Notes: generated by a model from the sequence alone, not told the origin. DNA of 64,000 nucleotides from Planctomycetaceae bacterium (GCA_021298315.1 JAJTFC010000020.1:1-64000), one strand, 5' to 3'; shown: positions 16,810 through 26,727, counted from the first letter of the stretch. Made by a program: numbers and translations.

Positions 16810-17433
16810 TCAGGCCAAGCGCACGCAGTTCCCACCTGACGCTTTCGCCTCGTACAAAGCCCGATCTGCTCGATCTTGCCAATCCTCGATCGATTCCCCC
16901 TCGGTCCGCTGTGCGACCCCTAGGCTGCATCGAATGACGATCGAGTGCGAGCTGTCTGGAAATGGTGAGCTCCTTAGTCTTTCTAGCCAAAGCTCCACCG
17001 ATTCGATTAGCAGATCCGAGGGCTGCGCCGAGAGAATCGCGAACTCTTCTCCGCCCACCCTCGCCAAGATCGCACCCGAAGGCTCAAAGCCTATTCTGAG
17101 CCGGTCTGCGAACTCTTTGAGAACACGATCCCCTGCGCGATGCCCATAGCGATCATTGGTCTGTTTGAATTGATCCAGATCGAGCATCACCAAGGTTTGG
17201 GGTCCGGTCGGTACGAACATTCGCAAGGATCGATCCCATCCACGTCGATTCAAAAGGCCAGTTAAAAAATCGTGAAACGCTAGCTTTTGATCCCCTTGGG
17301 CCACTTGCAATTGCGTCTTGAGCAAACCGATTTGCTGCGATAGCCTGAAGGACCAGACGCCCAAGTACAGAGCGACAAGGCTGAGCAACACGCAAAGAAT
17401 TGCCAGCGATTGGTTGTTGGTGAACGACCCCAT
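16810..17433 (-). CDS. Membrane-anchored GGDEF diguanylate cyclase
   Basis: This 207-residue protein has one N-terminal membrane helix (about 9-29) with a short coiled linker, then a GGDEF domain with the active-site motif GGEEF (127-131), preceded by DFLTGLLNRRGW and DLDQFKQTNDRYGH. It would make cyclic di-GMP from two GTP. No RxxD inhibitory site is present at the usual place before the motif. There is no sensory domain, so activity may be set by expression or partners. It lies 29 bases behind uppS at the end of the purA operon, which is an unusual placement. Confidence 0.85.
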   Translation of the reverse strand: MGSFTNNQSLAILCVLLSLVALYLGVWSFRLSQQIGLLKTQLQVAQGDQKLAFHDFLTGLLNRRGWDRSLRMFVPTGPQTLVMLDLDQFKQTNDRYGHRAGDRVLKEFADRLRIGFEPSGAILARVGGEEFAILSAQPSDLLIESVELWLERLRSSPFPDSSHSIVIRCSLGVAQRTEGESIEDWQDRADRALYEAKASGGNCVRLA

Positions 17434-17462
17434 TTTTTGGAATGCTCTTCGACGAAGCTACC

Positions 17463-18233
17463 TTAGGCCAATCCTCCGAAACGTCGATCCCGTTTGACGA
17501 ACTCGCCGACGGCTTCGATCAGATCCTGTTTACCGAACTCAGGCCAAGCTTTGGGGGTGATCCAAATCTCGGAGTAGCTGATTTGCCAGAGTAAGAAATT
17601 ACTGATTCGCAATTCTCCGCTGGTTCGGATCAAGAGATCGGGATCTGGAAGAGTGCTTGTATAAAGATGTTGGGAGATAGTCGCCTCAGAGATGTCCCTG
17701 GGATTGAGGGTTCCATTAGCGACCTCTTGGGAGATTTCCCGAACCGCATCGACGATTTCCTGGCGGGCCCCATAGTTGATAGCAAGCACCAGCGTTTGTT
17801 TTGTCCCATGCTTGCACCGATCGATGGCTTGTTCCATCACATCCAGGACGTCTTGGCTCAATCCGTCTCGACGCCCGATGACCATCAGTCGCACTCCATT
17901 GGCGATAAGCCGCTTGGTTTGGTTGATGAGGTACGTTTTGAGGAGCCCCATCAAGAAGTCGAGTTCGTCTTTGGGTCGTTTCCAGTTTTCGTTGGAAAAG
18001 CAATAGAGAGTCAGGTAGGGGATTCCGAGTTCCCCGCAGGTTGTCAGGGCGACTTCGACGGAATTAGCGCCTTGGCGATGTCCTTCGATGCGTGGCAGTC
18101 CCCGAGTTTTGGCCCATCTTCCGTTGCCATCCATGATGATTGCAACGTGCTTGGGAAAGCGGGCCGGATCGATGGCTTCAAGGGAACCAGACTGATTATC
18201 GGCTTGTTTTTTTCGACCGAAGATGGCCATCAA
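17463..18233 (-). CDS. uppS: Undecaprenyl diphosphate synthase (cis-prenyltransferase)
   Basis: This 256-residue protein is close to the family's usual 250. It carries all hallmark motifs: HVAIIMDGNGRWA (Asp for Mg and diphosphate), LPRIEGHRQGA, YCFSNENWKRP, and the C-terminal PDPDLLIRTSGELRISNFLLWQ with YSEIW. It condenses isopentenyl diphosphate units to C55 undecaprenyl diphosphate, the carrier for peptidoglycan and for polysaccharides such as those made by the locus at 40-62 kb. Start at 18233 or at the next ATG. It lies 19 bases downstream of purA on the same strand. Confidence 0.93.
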   Translation of the reverse strand: MMAIFGRKKQADNQSGSLEAIDPARFPKHVAIIMDGNGRWAKTRGLPRIEGHRQGANSVEVALTTCGELGIPYLTLYCFSNENWKRPKDELDFLMGLLKTYLINQTKRLIANGVRLMVIGRRDGLSQDVLDVMEQAIDRCKHGTKQTLVLAINYGARQEIVDAVREISQEVANGTLNPRDISEATISQHLYTSTLPDPDLLIRTSGELRISNFLLWQISYSEIWITPKAWPEFGKQDLIEAVGEFVKRDRRFGGLA

Positions 18234-18252
18234 TCCAACCTTGTGAAACCGA

Positions 18253-19542
18253 CTACATCAGAAAGATCGTCTGCTCACGGTCTGGTCCAACCGAAAGGAC
18301 TCCTAGGGGAACCGAAATGAGTTCCGAGATGCGGTCCATGTACTTGCGGGCATTGGTCGGGAAATCTTTGAGTGTCCGCACCTTGGTAACATCTTGGTTC
18401 CAGCCGGGGAGTGTTTCGTAGATTGGCTTGCATCGCCGTAGCGTGTCGGCTTGGCTTGGAAGTCGATCGATACGTTGACCGTCGAGTTCGTAAGCCACAC
18501 AGACTTGAAGTGTTTCGAAATGACTTAGAACATCGAGCATCATCAGCGATAGATAATTCGCACCGCTGAGGCGGGCCGTGTACCGAACCGCTACTGCATC
18601 GAACCATCCACAGCGTCTTGGGCGACCTGTTGTCGTGCCATACTCACGTCCGATCTCACGAATCTTGTTACCGGTCGGGTCGAGCAATTCGGTCGGAAAG
18701 GGGCCACCGCCGACGCGAGTCGAATAAGCTTTTGCGACTCCGATCATACGCTCGATGGATCGGGGTGGAACCCCCGATCCGCTCGAAACTCCCACGCCAG
18801 AAGCGTTGCTGCTGGTGACAAATGGAAATGTACCGTGGTCGATATCAAGCAGCGAGCCTTGGGCTCCTTCCATCAGAAGCTTTTTGTTCGCATCGAGTTG
18901 ATCGTGGAGAAAGTAGGTTGTATCGCAGATCATGCTTCCGAGAGAATCGGCCCAAGATCTGCAAAGGGTGATGATTTTGTCGGCGTCGAGTTGTGCGATG
19001 TCTTCGGGGCTGGCCAAAGGTGCCAGTAGCGAACGCTTGGCTTGAACAATCTCTCGGATTCGGTCCGCTAGAAGAGGACTCACGAGGTCGGCCATGCGGA
19101 TCGCATGGGTTCGCCCCACTTTGTCGCGATAACAAGGACCGATGCCTCGGTTGGTTGTTCCTATGCTCTCCCCGCTTACGACCGTTTTGTTGATGGCTCG
19201 ATCCTCGATCATGTGCCAAGGCATCACCACGTGAGCTCGCTCGCTGATCATCAGATTGCTTCGGGGATTGATTCCACGCGACTCGAGCCCAGTGAGCTCT
19301 TGGATTAGCATATTCGGTTCGATCACCACCCCTGGGCAGATCACGTTCTGAATATGGCTTGAGAGAATTCCGGATGGGACATGATGCAGCTTGTAGACTT
19401 CCTTGCCCGTGACCACGGTATGGCCTGCATTCGCGCCACCTTGGTAACGAACCACTACGTCGTAGTTGGGGGCCAGAAGGTCGACGAGTTTCCCTTTGGC
19501 TTCGTCTCCCCATTGTAGGCCGATCACACAAGTCGCTGGCAC
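18253..19542 (-). CDS. purA: Adenylosuccinate synthetase
   Basis: From the GTG at 19542 the product is 429 residues, as expected for PurA (E. coli 432). It converts IMP, aspartate and GTP to adenylosuccinate in AMP synthesis. The N-terminus reads [20 protein letters not shown] with the GTP P-loop; the usual GDEGKGK is GDEAKGK here. [22 protein letters not shown] and the [10 protein letters not shown] element (typical TT(G/T)RPRR(C/V)GW) are all present. The reading frame is open to 19659, but those codons overlap the zinc-ribbon gene and do not resemble PurA. It is the second gene of a four-gene operon. Confidence 0.93.
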   Translation of the reverse strand: MPATCVIGLQWGDEAKGKLVDLLAPNYDVVVRYQGGANAGHTVVTGKEVYKLHHVPSGILSSHIQNVICPGVVIEPNMLIQELTGLESRGINPRSNLMISERAHVVMPWHMIEDRAINKTVVSGESIGTTNRGIGPCYRDKVGRTHAIRMADLVSPLLADRIREIVQAKRSLLAPLASPEDIAQLDADKIITLCRSWADSLGSMICDTTYFLHDQLDANKKLLMEGAQGSLLDIDHGTFPFVTSSNASGVGVSSGSGVPPRSIERMIGVAKAYSTRVGGGPFPTELLDPTGNKIREIGREYGTTTGRPRRCGWFDAVAVRYTARLSGANYLSLMMLDVLSHFETLQVCVAYELDGQRIDRLPSQADTLRRCKPIYETLPGWNQDVTKVRTLKDFPTNARKYMDRISELISVPLGVLSVGPDREQTIFLM

Positions 19543-19613
19543 AGGTATTTCCCGTCTAAAAGTGGTCTGAAAAGTTCTAGAGTCTATGGCCTGTAGGCTT
19601 GGAGCGTCAAGGC

Positions 19614-19916
19614 TTAACCGCGGCCGCCCTCGCAGCAGGTCTCGCAGATCCTGTGACAACGGCTACAGTGGTACTTGGCTCGGATTTCGACCAGTTTGCC
19701 ACTACAGACTGGGCAACAAGGAATGCTTGACAGTTCCATGACGACCGGGTCCTGGCGAGTCGGTGTTGGCTCGGGGCTTGGAGTGCTTCTGGGATCCATA
19801 GTATTGCTGTTTCTTGTCGATTTCTTCGTTCGTTTTCTTCGGTCGATTCTTCCAAGGTCGCTTGAGGCGACCTTTTGTACCGAAGGTTTCCGAATTACCA
19901 TTAGCTCCGATCCCAA
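19614..19916 (-). CDS. Small zinc-ribbon protein
   Basis: The 100-residue product has a low-complexity, basic and Pro/Ser-rich first 60 residues, then a compact Cys-rich C-terminus. C68-x2-C71 and C84-x2-C87 fit a zinc ribbon, and C91, C94 and C95 may add to the metal site; it ends in EGGRG. It lies 71 bases before purA on the same strand and is probably its operon leader gene. A later start (codon 40 or 60) is possible because the N-terminus is poorly constrained. Function is unknown. Confidence 0.55.
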   Translation of the reverse strand: MGSELMVIRKPSVQKVASSDLGRIDRRKRTKKSTRNSNTMDPRSTPSPEPTPTRQDPVVMELSSIPCCPVCSGKLVEIRAKYHCSRCHRICETCCEGGRG

Positions 19917-20087
19917 GGGAGTTGAGCGCGTTGTGCACTTAGCTCATCGAGGGGAGCCATCGTTGACTAGGTACAAACCGGGCAGAGATTGCCGCGAGTA
20001 TCTTAGCAGAAGTCCGGGTTGGTTTCGATCCGAAGGGGTATTCCAGAGTGAAATTCGCCAGATGGTTTTCTCAGATTAGGATTTTGT

Positions 20088-20759
20088 ATGACCCTTGAAC
20101 CGGACACCAACCGTCGGACCATCCGATGGCCCGCTTGGTTGCGGGCTGCGGTGTCGTTGGCCCTGGTCCTTCATTTCGGATTGATCTCGTTGGTCTACTT
20201 CTCGAACAACAGTTTGAGTCGCATGCCGATTGCCGACAATTTGCTTATAAAGATACAGCCATACCTTGTTGGCTTGGGCTGGTACACCGAGTTGCTTCCC
20301 ATGTCGATCGTCGGTTCGGAATCCTTCGATCGACCTGTCCAAATCGACTACCGCAGCGACCGCAGCAGCCGGACTTGGACTGCTTGGATCGATTCGGCCA
20401 GTTCGGACGCCCGCTGGAGGCGTCTTTCGCAACTTGCAGGCGCCCTTGCGAGCAACGAGGATGAGGAAGGCTTCGGATTGATCGCTCTTTCTTTGGTCCA
20501 GCGCGCCCGATCCCAGGGGTTGGAGATCGACCAAATTCGCTTTACTTCCAAGGACTCCACGGGCAAGGGCAACGGGATGCTTTATCAGGCAACCGTAATT
20601 CCATTGGCAAACGGGGAATTGACACTGGTGCCTTCGATGGACTCGACCAGGACCGTCCCGGTGAGGCGAGCACAAACTTCGTCGAGCAATCCGACAGGAG
20701 CGAGCAACCCTGGTACTAGAGATTCAGCGGAGTTGGGAGCGATGCGTGGAACGAACTGA
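20088..20759 (+). CDS. Hypothetical single-pass membrane protein, 223 aa
   Basis: An N-terminal positively charged segment is followed by one membrane helix (about residues 20-38; LRAAVSLALVLHFGLISLVYF). A periplasmic domain (about 45-180) contains LVGLGWYTELLPMSIVG and a beta-rich region, then a Ser/Pro/Thr-rich tail. No known domain is recognised. Its last 14 bases overlap the start of the HTTM gene, so the two are co-translated; it probably is the partner or accessory subunit of that membrane protein. Confidence 0.65.
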   Translation: MTLEPDTNRRTIRWPAWLRAAVSLALVLHFGLISLVYFSNNSLSRMPIADNLLIKIQPYLVGLGWYTELLPMSIVGSESFDRPVQIDYRSDRSSRTWTAWIDSASSDARWRRLSQLAGALASNEDEEGFGLIALSLVQRARSQGLEIDQIRFTSKDSTGKGNGMLYQATVIPLANGELTLVPSMDSTRTVPVRRAQTSSSNPTGASNPGTRDSAELGAMRGTN

Positions 20760-21660
20760 ACCGGCGAGCTTTGCGCATGGACTCAAGCAACTGCCAGAAA
20801 CCTGGAACGAGTTTTGGTTTTCTCCGGTGACTTTGGGCACAATGGACCGGGTAAGGCAGCTCTTTGGGCTGACCATTGCGTTTCAATTCGTGTCCTATCT
20901 GTTTTGGGTTCCCCAGTGGCTCTCGGGGGACGGCTGGCTAGGATCCCAAGCGGGTCGGTATTTGATCGGCCAAGGGATGCCCGATACAGGTAGCCAATAC
21001 CGCTGGTCCATCTTGTACTGGCTTACCAGTCCGTTGGCTGGCCAGGCAGTGTGCGTGATCGGATTCTTGGCGAGCGTTCTGATGTTCCTGGGAATTGGAC
21101 ATCGCAGCGCTCCGATTTTGGCTTGGGCTTGCATGATGATGGTTCATCATCGGGCCCCTTGGTTGACGATGCCATCGGAGCTCCTTATGTCCGCCGCACT
21201 TTTCTATTTGGCGATTGAGCCTGGTGCGTCGCTTTTGCTAAAGCGTTCGCACAAGGAATCCGCAGATCGATGCAGTGTGCTTGCCAACATCGCCCTACGA
21301 TGCCTGCAAATTCATTGGGTTTTATGGGTCGGATTGTCGCTTGCCAGCATGCTCCAGCAACCGGTTTGGTGGAACGGAGAAGCTCTTGGACTGCTTTCGG
21401 AGCAAGGCTCTGGGTGGTTCGGGAAGGTATCCAGGAGCTCTGAGCTCGGGCAATGCATCGGCTTGGCTTTCTTGATGCTTCATCCGTTAAGCTTGTTATG
21501 TCTTTGCAATCGAAGGTTTCGAAGTCTAGGGGTCCTTTTTACGATCCTCCTTGGAATGGGTTATATTCTCCTGACCGGTGACTTGCTCCTGGGTTTGATC
21601 GCTGGAGCATACGCTCTGGCATTCGTTCCAGAGAGCATTCGCGTAGGGGATATCCGTTGA
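20746..21660 (+). CDS. HTTM-domain membrane protein (vitamin K carboxylase-like fold)
   Basis: A GTG start gives a 304-residue multi-pass protein with about seven hydrophobic segments. The layout (GTMDRVRQLFGLTIAFQFVSYLF, RWSILYWL, MVHHRAPWLTMPSELLMSAALFYLAIEPG, LRCLQIHWVLWVGLSLASML) matches bacterial HTTM proteins related to the membrane part of gamma-glutamyl carboxylase, including the conserved HHR and LQIH-type elements. It overlaps the preceding gene by 14 bases. The substrate is unknown; quinone-linked chemistry is possible by family but not shown. Confidence 0.65.
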   Translation: MERTEPASFAHGLKQLPETWNEFWFSPVTLGTMDRVRQLFGLTIAFQFVSYLFWVPQWLSGDGWLGSQAGRYLIGQGMPDTGSQYRWSILYWLTSPLAGQAVCVIGFLASVLMFLGIGHRSAPILAWACMMMVHHRAPWLTMPSELLMSAALFYLAIEPGASLLLKRSHKESADRCSVLANIALRCLQIHWVLWVGLSLASMLQQPVWWNGEALGLLSEQGSGWFGKVSRSSELGQCIGLAFLMLHPLSLLCLCNRRFRSLGVLFTILLGMGYILLTGDLLLGLIAGAYALAFVPESIRVGDIR

Positions 21661-21746
21661 AAAATCTGATACAATCCTTGTTTTACTGAACTGCGTCAAA
21701 GCGATTTCCAAACGCAGCCGACCGAAACTCTCTCGATACAAGAAGA

Positions 21747-22754
21747 ATGGCAACTCAAGACGATTCCTCGTTGAAGCCTAAAACAACGCTCGGCCCAAGT
21801 CGCGAATCCGGCCGGATTCCAAGACGCGATGTGTTCAACGTAGCCGCAGGAGCCGTGGTCCTTGGCGCGACCATGAATTCCTCGTTGGTCTCCCAAGCAT
21901 CAACGCCCTCAACCAACCTCCCTGGAGTTTCAAAATTGAAATACTGTCTGAATACAAGCACCATTCATGGCGAAGTCATCCCGATTGTCGAACAGGTATC
22001 CATCGCTCAGAAAGCTGGGTACGACTCTTTAGAGATCTGGCTCAGGGATGTCGACAAATACACCTCTGCCGGGGGCAATCTCAGCGACTTGCGCAAGCGG
22101 ATGGCTGATGCGGGATTGACTCTCGAAAGCGCGATTGCCTTTGCACCTTGGATCTTGACCGACTTGGACGCACACAAAAAAGCGTTGGAGCAGGCCAAGA
22201 AGGAAATGGAGATTGTGGTGGCTCTAGGTGGCAAGCGAATTGCGGCCCCTCCTGCGGGCGCCGTCGATGGCGATTTGCTCAATCTCGATGTCGCTGGCGA
22301 GCGTTATCGAGCCCTGCTCGAGCTTGGACGAGCCGTCGGTTGTCTACCCATGCTCGAGGTGTGGGGTTTCTCCAAGAATCTATCGAAGTTATCGGAGGTG
22401 TTGCATGTAGCGGCCGCGGCCCAGCACCCGGATGCTTGTGTGCTGCCCGACGTCTACCATCTGTACAAAGGGGGATCGAACTTCAACGACCTTGGGTTGC
22501 TTGCTGGGACCAAGATTCCGGTGTTCCACATGAACGACTATCCGGACATGGTGCGAGACAAGATCTCCGATGCAGATCGGGTCTACCCTGGCGACGGTAT
22601 CGCTCCGATTGGCCAGATCTTAAAGACCGTTATGGCAAGTGGGTTCAACGGAGTGCTTTCTCTGGAGCTCTTCAATCGCGAGTACTGGAAGCTTGATCCG
22701 CTGGAAAATGCCACCGTGGGTCTGAAGAAGATGAAAAGTGTGTTGCCTGCGTAA
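21747..22754 (+). CDS. Secreted sugar phosphate isomerase/epimerase-like protein
   Basis: This 335-residue TIM-barrel protein belongs to the xylose isomerase-like/AP endonuclease 2 superfamily. An N-terminal twin-arginine-like signal (PRRDVFNVAAGAVVLG, about 25-40) indicates export by Tat. Barrel strands carry the metal-ligand candidates E in LEVWGF, D in VLPDVYHL, H in VFHMND and E in SLELFN. Such secreted isomerase-like proteins are expanded in planctomycetes and their substrates are mostly unknown. It stands upstream of the peptide transporter genes on the same strand with 65 bases between. Confidence 0.8.
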   Translation: MATQDDSSLKPKTTLGPSRESGRIPRRDVFNVAAGAVVLGATMNSSLVSQASTPSTNLPGVSKLKYCLNTSTIHGEVIPIVEQVSIAQKAGYDSLEIWLRDVDKYTSAGGNLSDLRKRMADAGLTLESAIAFAPWILTDLDAHKKALEQAKKEMEIVVALGGKRIAAPPAGAVDGDLLNLDVAGERYRALLELGRAVGCLPMLEVWGFSKNLSKLSEVLHVAAAAQHPDACVLPDVYHLYKGGSNFNDLGLLAGTKIPVFHMNDYPDMVRDKISDADRVYPGDGIAPIGQILKTVMASGFNGVLSLELFNREYWKLDPLENATVGLKKMKSVLPA

Positions 22755-22819
22755 TTGATACCGATACGAAACCCCTTTTGAAACTGAGCCAGTGAGTCAA
22801 GGCCTAGGAGATTTTTTGG

Positions 22820-24376
22820 ATGAGTAATACCCCAAGCGAGACCAATCCGTACGAGTCCACAGATCTATCCGACCAACGCGCAGGTCTCTCGACCAACGAA
22901 GTTCCCGGCTACGTCGCACCTCCGGCGGGGGAATACTTGGGTCATCCAAGTTCGCTTTGGATGCTCTTCTCGACCGAATTCTGGGAGCGATTCTGTTATT
23001 ACGGGATGCGCGCCATGTTGGCCGTGTACGTTGCGGATACGTTTTTCGGGAGTTTGGCCAAGGACCTCGCTGAGAAGCAAGCTAGCCTTACCTACGGAGG
23101 CTTTACTTCGTTGGTCTACGCCACGGGAATCTTCGGGGGACTCATCGCAGATCGATTTTTGGGATATCAGCGTTCGATCCTCCTGGGTGGATTTTTGATG
23201 GCCGTCGGGATGTTTCTGCTTCTCTTCAAAGATCTCAATACCTTCCTCATCGGACTGTCGATCATGGTGGCGGGTAACGGATTGTTCAAACCGAACATTT
23301 CGTCGATGGTTGGGAAGCTCTATTCACCGCAGGACCCACGTCGTGATTCGGGGTTTACCATCTTCTATATGGGGATCAACGCCGGAGCGTTCTTTGCACC
23401 GATCCTCTGCGCCTCGATGATCGGTGTGTGGTACGGTAGACAATATGGTTTTCTCGCCGCTGGAATCGGGATGATTCTCGGGATCATCATCTTCCAGTTC
23501 AATAAAGGGATGCTAGGGGCCGTTGGTCTTCCCCCCAAAGGACGTGAAGGTCTCGGACCGATCTTGATCGTTCTTGCTGGTGCCTTGGCGATTGTTCCGA
23601 TCATTTTTCTCTTGCTCAGCCAGAGCGCGTTGCTTGGCTATGTACTCATGGCGATGATGGTAGGCTTGATCGTCTATTTCATCGTCAGCGGCATCCAAAG
23701 TGGCGAGAAAGTACAGCTTCAACGCTACATCGCCATGATGGTTCTGTTCGTGGCAAATATTCTGTTTTGGGCATTGTTTGAACAAGCAGGATCCTCACTG
23801 AACTTTTTTGCTAGAGACTTCGTGCAGTCCCCTTTTGACTTCTCGCTCTTCCAGAGCTTCAATGCATTCTTCATCATCGCTCTTGCTCCTTTGTTTGCCA
23901 TGCTCTGGCCTTGGCTCGACAAGAAGGGCATGAATCCGTCCATTCCAGCGAAATTCGCGATCGCACTGTTTTGTGTCGGCTTGGGCTTCTATGTGTTGGT
24001 ATGGTCCATCAAGGGGACTGCTCCGAACGCTAAGGTCGCTTGGACTATCCTCGGAGTCACTTACTTGATCCATACCGTCGCCGAGCTCTGCCTCTCTCCG
24101 ATCGGTCTGTCCATGGTCACCAAACTGGCCAAACCGAGCGATGTCGGTATGGCGATGGGGGGTTGGTTTCTCTCCACGGCCATGGCGAACTATTTCGCAG
24201 GTTTGATCGCCGCGTTGGCATCCCAAGGCGGTGGGGGCCATGGCGAAAATGAAGTTCGCAACATGGATCAGTATGCGACCGTGTTCACGCAACTGTGGTG
24301 GCTCGGTGCAGGCTTCGGACTGCTCTATCTGGTGATTTCACCTTTCGTCAACAAGTTGATGCATGGCGTGAAATAA
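22820..24376 (+). CDS. POT/PTR family proton-coupled peptide transporter
   Basis: This 518-residue major-facilitator protein has the POT signature motif ExxER(F/Y) in TEFWERFCYYGMRAML (about 53-68), FxxxxxGGLIADRFLG in the first cytoplasmic loop region, and NGLFKPNISSMVG with the FYMGINAGAFFAP element in helices 4-5. It imports di- and tripeptides with protons across the inner membrane. About twelve to fourteen helices are visible. It is followed by the OPT transporter, so the stretch looks like a peptide-uptake locus. Confidence 0.9.
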   Translation: MSNTPSETNPYESTDLSDQRAGLSTNEVPGYVAPPAGEYLGHPSSLWMLFSTEFWERFCYYGMRAMLAVYVADTFFGSLAKDLAEKQASLTYGGFTSLVYATGIFGGLIADRFLGYQRSILLGGFLMAVGMFLLLFKDLNTFLIGLSIMVAGNGLFKPNISSMVGKLYSPQDPRRDSGFTIFYMGINAGAFFAPILCASMIGVWYGRQYGFLAAGIGMILGIIIFQFNKGMLGAVGLPPKGREGLGPILIVLAGALAIVPIIFLLLSQSALLGYVLMAMMVGLIVYFIVSGIQSGEKVQLQRYIAMMVLFVANILFWALFEQAGSSLNFFARDFVQSPFDFSLFQSFNAFFIIALAPLFAMLWPWLDKKGMNPSIPAKFAIALFCVGLGFYVLVWSIKGTAPNAKVAWTILGVTYLIHTVAELCLSPIGLSMVTKLAKPSDVGMAMGGWFLSTAMANYFAGLIAALASQGGGGHGENEVRNMDQYATVFTQLWWLGAGFGLLYLVISPFVNKLMHGVK

Positions 24377-24450
24377 CCTCTAGGTGGTATAGAACGCCAT
24401 TTTGTTTCGGGTTTAGTGGGTAGGGTTTGGGAAGAATAAGGCCTCGTCGC

Positions 24451-26727
24451 ATGCAAGAGAACCAGTCCGACTTCAAACCCTACATCGCCGACGAATCCAA
24501 TGTCCACGAGTTAACATGGTTTCCAGTGCTCATCGGAGCGTTGCTTGGAATCGTATTCGGAGCTTCGTCGATCTATCTGGTGCTCAAAGTTGGTCTGACC
24601 GTATCGGCCTCCATTCCGGTAGCCGTTTTATCGATCACTCTTTTTCGAGCGATCAGCCAAGTCACTGGGCTTCGAAAAACCACCATTCTGGAAAACAACA
24701 TCGTCCAAACCACCGGGTCGGCTGGGGAGTCGCTGGCCTTTGGTGTTGGACTGATCATGCCAGCCCTGCTTTTGCTTGGCTTTGATATCGATGTCGTACG
24801 GGTTATGACCATCAGCATCTTCGGCGGGTTGCTCGGGATCCTGCTGATGATCCCGCTTCGACAAGCCTTCATCGTCAAGCAGCACGGCAAACTCACGTTT
24901 CCCGAAGGTAGGGCGTGCGCCGAGGTCCTCCTGGCAGGAGAAAAGGGAGGGGCCACTGCCTCAATGGTTTTCGCCGGATTCGGACTTGGGTTCCTCTACC
25001 AGTTCGCCATGCAGGCACTTAAATTCTGGCGAGAAGAGGCGTCCATGCCTCTATTCTCAACCGTGGCGGGGAAAACCGTAGGACTCAAAGGCGCTGCGCT
25101 TTCGATCGAAGTGGCCCCGAGCTTGCTCGGTGTCGGTTACATCATCGGCCCGAAAATTGCGAGCATCATGGTTGCAGGTGGCGTTCTGGCTTACTTGGTC
25201 ATCGCTCCAATGATCGTGACTTTTGGCGAGGGATTAACCACGATTGTCGAACCCGGTACGAAGCTAATCCGGGACATGTCGCCCGGTGAATTGCGGTCCT
25301 CCTACATCCTCTACATCGGAGCAGGGGCGGTCGCGGCCGGTGGAATCCTGAGCATGATCAAGGCCATGCCAGTGATTCTTGGAGCCGTGGTGACCAGCTT
25401 TCGCGACTTGGTCTCAAGCCGATCAGGCCAAGGAACCCGTAAGCTTCGTACCGATACGGACTTGCCCATTCCATTGGTGCTCACTGCAAGTCTTATTCTC
25501 GTAGCATCCTTGATGGCCGTGCCGCAACTCGGCTTGGGCTTCGGGTTCACAGGACTAGTGGCCGCCATGATGATTGTCGTCTTCGGGTTCTTGTTCGTCA
25601 CGGTTGCGTCGCGTCTGACCGGCGAAATCGGCTCGTCGTCGAATCCGATCTCAGGAATGACGGTCGCTACGTTGCTCCTGACCTGTCTGATCTTGCTGGC
25701 GCTCGACGGCTTTGGTTGGCTCAGCATCAACAAGGAAATCAAGCTCACCGCCCTGACGATCGCTGGTGTGGTCTGCATCGCCTCCTCCAACGGCGGCAGT
25801 ACGGCTCAGGCTCTCAAGACCGGTCATTTGATCGGTGCGACCCCTAGATCCCAACAGATCGCCATCCTGATCGGTGCACTGACCAGCGCACTTGTCGTTG
25901 GTCTTGTTCTCTTAGCCTTGAACGAAGCCAACACAACCTATAGCAAAAATGCCGTCAAGCCTTACAAGGATATCAAACTCGATGTCACAGGCTTACCGAA
26001 AGACAACGTGCATTCGGGGGATTACTCGGAGGACAAAAACCAGTACTATGTCCTGAATCTCGGCAGAGCCGAGACCGACAAGGCTGTTCCGCCAGGCAGG
26101 TATTTGCTCGATGAGCAAGGAACCCCGGTGTACCTTGTCGACCCTGCGATCAACGGCAGTTTGAAGCAGGATGACGAGGGACGAGATGTTTCAAAAAGCA
26201 AGTTCGATGCGCCCAAAACAGTCTTGATGCAATTGATCATCGACGGCATTCTCGATCGGAGACTCCCATGGGGCCTGGTTTTGATCGGTGTCGTGATTGC
26301 CATCACGCTTGAGCTCAGTGGTGTGGCCAGTTTGCCGTTTGCCGTAGGGGTCTATCTGCCACTTTCAGCTTCGACACCCATCTTTGTCGGCGGGATCATC
26401 CGCTGGTTGGTCGATTCGTTCCATCGAGTCCCCAAAGACAAAGAGGACGATTCGAGTCCTGCGGTATTGCTGAGTTCCGGATACATCGCCGGCGGGGCGA
26501 TCGCGGCGGTTTTGATTTCCTTTTTGAACTTTAAAAAGGAATGGTTGGAAGCTTTGGACCTTTCCAATTGGCTCGGATGGGAAGAGAAGGGCAAGATGCT
26601 GGCAGAACAAGGGGATGTCTATCGTTCGTTCCTCTTTTCGCATGGCCCTGCCTTGATCGCTTTTGGGGCTTTGGCGGTGGTCCTACTGATCGTAGGCCTT
26701 CTTCGCAAGAAAAGTGCAATCGAGTAA
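24451..26727 (+). CDS. OPT family oligopeptide transporter
   Basis: From the ATG at 24451 the product is 758 residues, a multi-pass OPT-family symporter. The start region VHELTWFPVLIGALLGIVFG, the NNIVQTTGSAGESLAFG element and the FPEGRACAEVL element are characteristic. A soluble loop of about 110 residues (about 25925-26265) with YYVLNLGRAE and GTPVYLVDPAINGS interrupts the membrane domain before APKTVLMQLIIDG. A TTG eight codons earlier is in frame but has no support. It likely imports oligopeptides or metal-peptide complexes. The 3' end overlaps the next gene by 14 bases. Confidence 0.88.
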   Translation: MQENQSDFKPYIADESNVHELTWFPVLIGALLGIVFGASSIYLVLKVGLTVSASIPVAVLSITLFRAISQVTGLRKTTILENNIVQTTGSAGESLAFGVGLIMPALLLLGFDIDVVRVMTISIFGGLLGILLMIPLRQAFIVKQHGKLTFPEGRACAEVLLAGEKGGATASMVFAGFGLGFLYQFAMQALKFWREEASMPLFSTVAGKTVGLKGAALSIEVAPSLLGVGYIIGPKIASIMVAGGVLAYLVIAPMIVTFGEGLTTIVEPGTKLIRDMSPGELRSSYILYIGAGAVAAGGILSMIKAMPVILGAVVTSFRDLVSSRSGQGTRKLRTDTDLPIPLVLTASLILVASLMAVPQLGLGFGFTGLVAAMMIVVFGFLFVTVASRLTGEIGSSSNPISGMTVATLLLTCLILLALDGFGWLSINKEIKLTALTIAGVVCIASSNGGSTAQALKTGHLIGATPRSQQIAILIGALTSALVVGLVLLALNEANTTYSKNAVKPYKDIKLDVTGLPKDNVHSGDYSEDKNQYYVLNLGRAETDKAVPPGRYLLDEQGTPVYLVDPAINGSLKQDDEGRDVSKSKFDAPKTVLMQLIIDGILDRRLPWGLVLIGVVIAITLELSGVASLPFAVGVYLPLSASTPIFVGGIIRWLVDSFHRVPKDKEDDSSPAVLLSSGYIAGGAIAAVLISFLNFKKEWLEALDLSNWLGWEEKGKMLAEQGDVYRSFLFSHGPALIAFGALAVVLLIVGLLRKKSAIE

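Noticed and set aside
25311-25790. Long minus-strand frame inside the OPT transporter gene
   Set aside because: The OPT frame carries family motifs on the plus strand; the minus-strand product is Pro/Ala/Thr-rich without motif.
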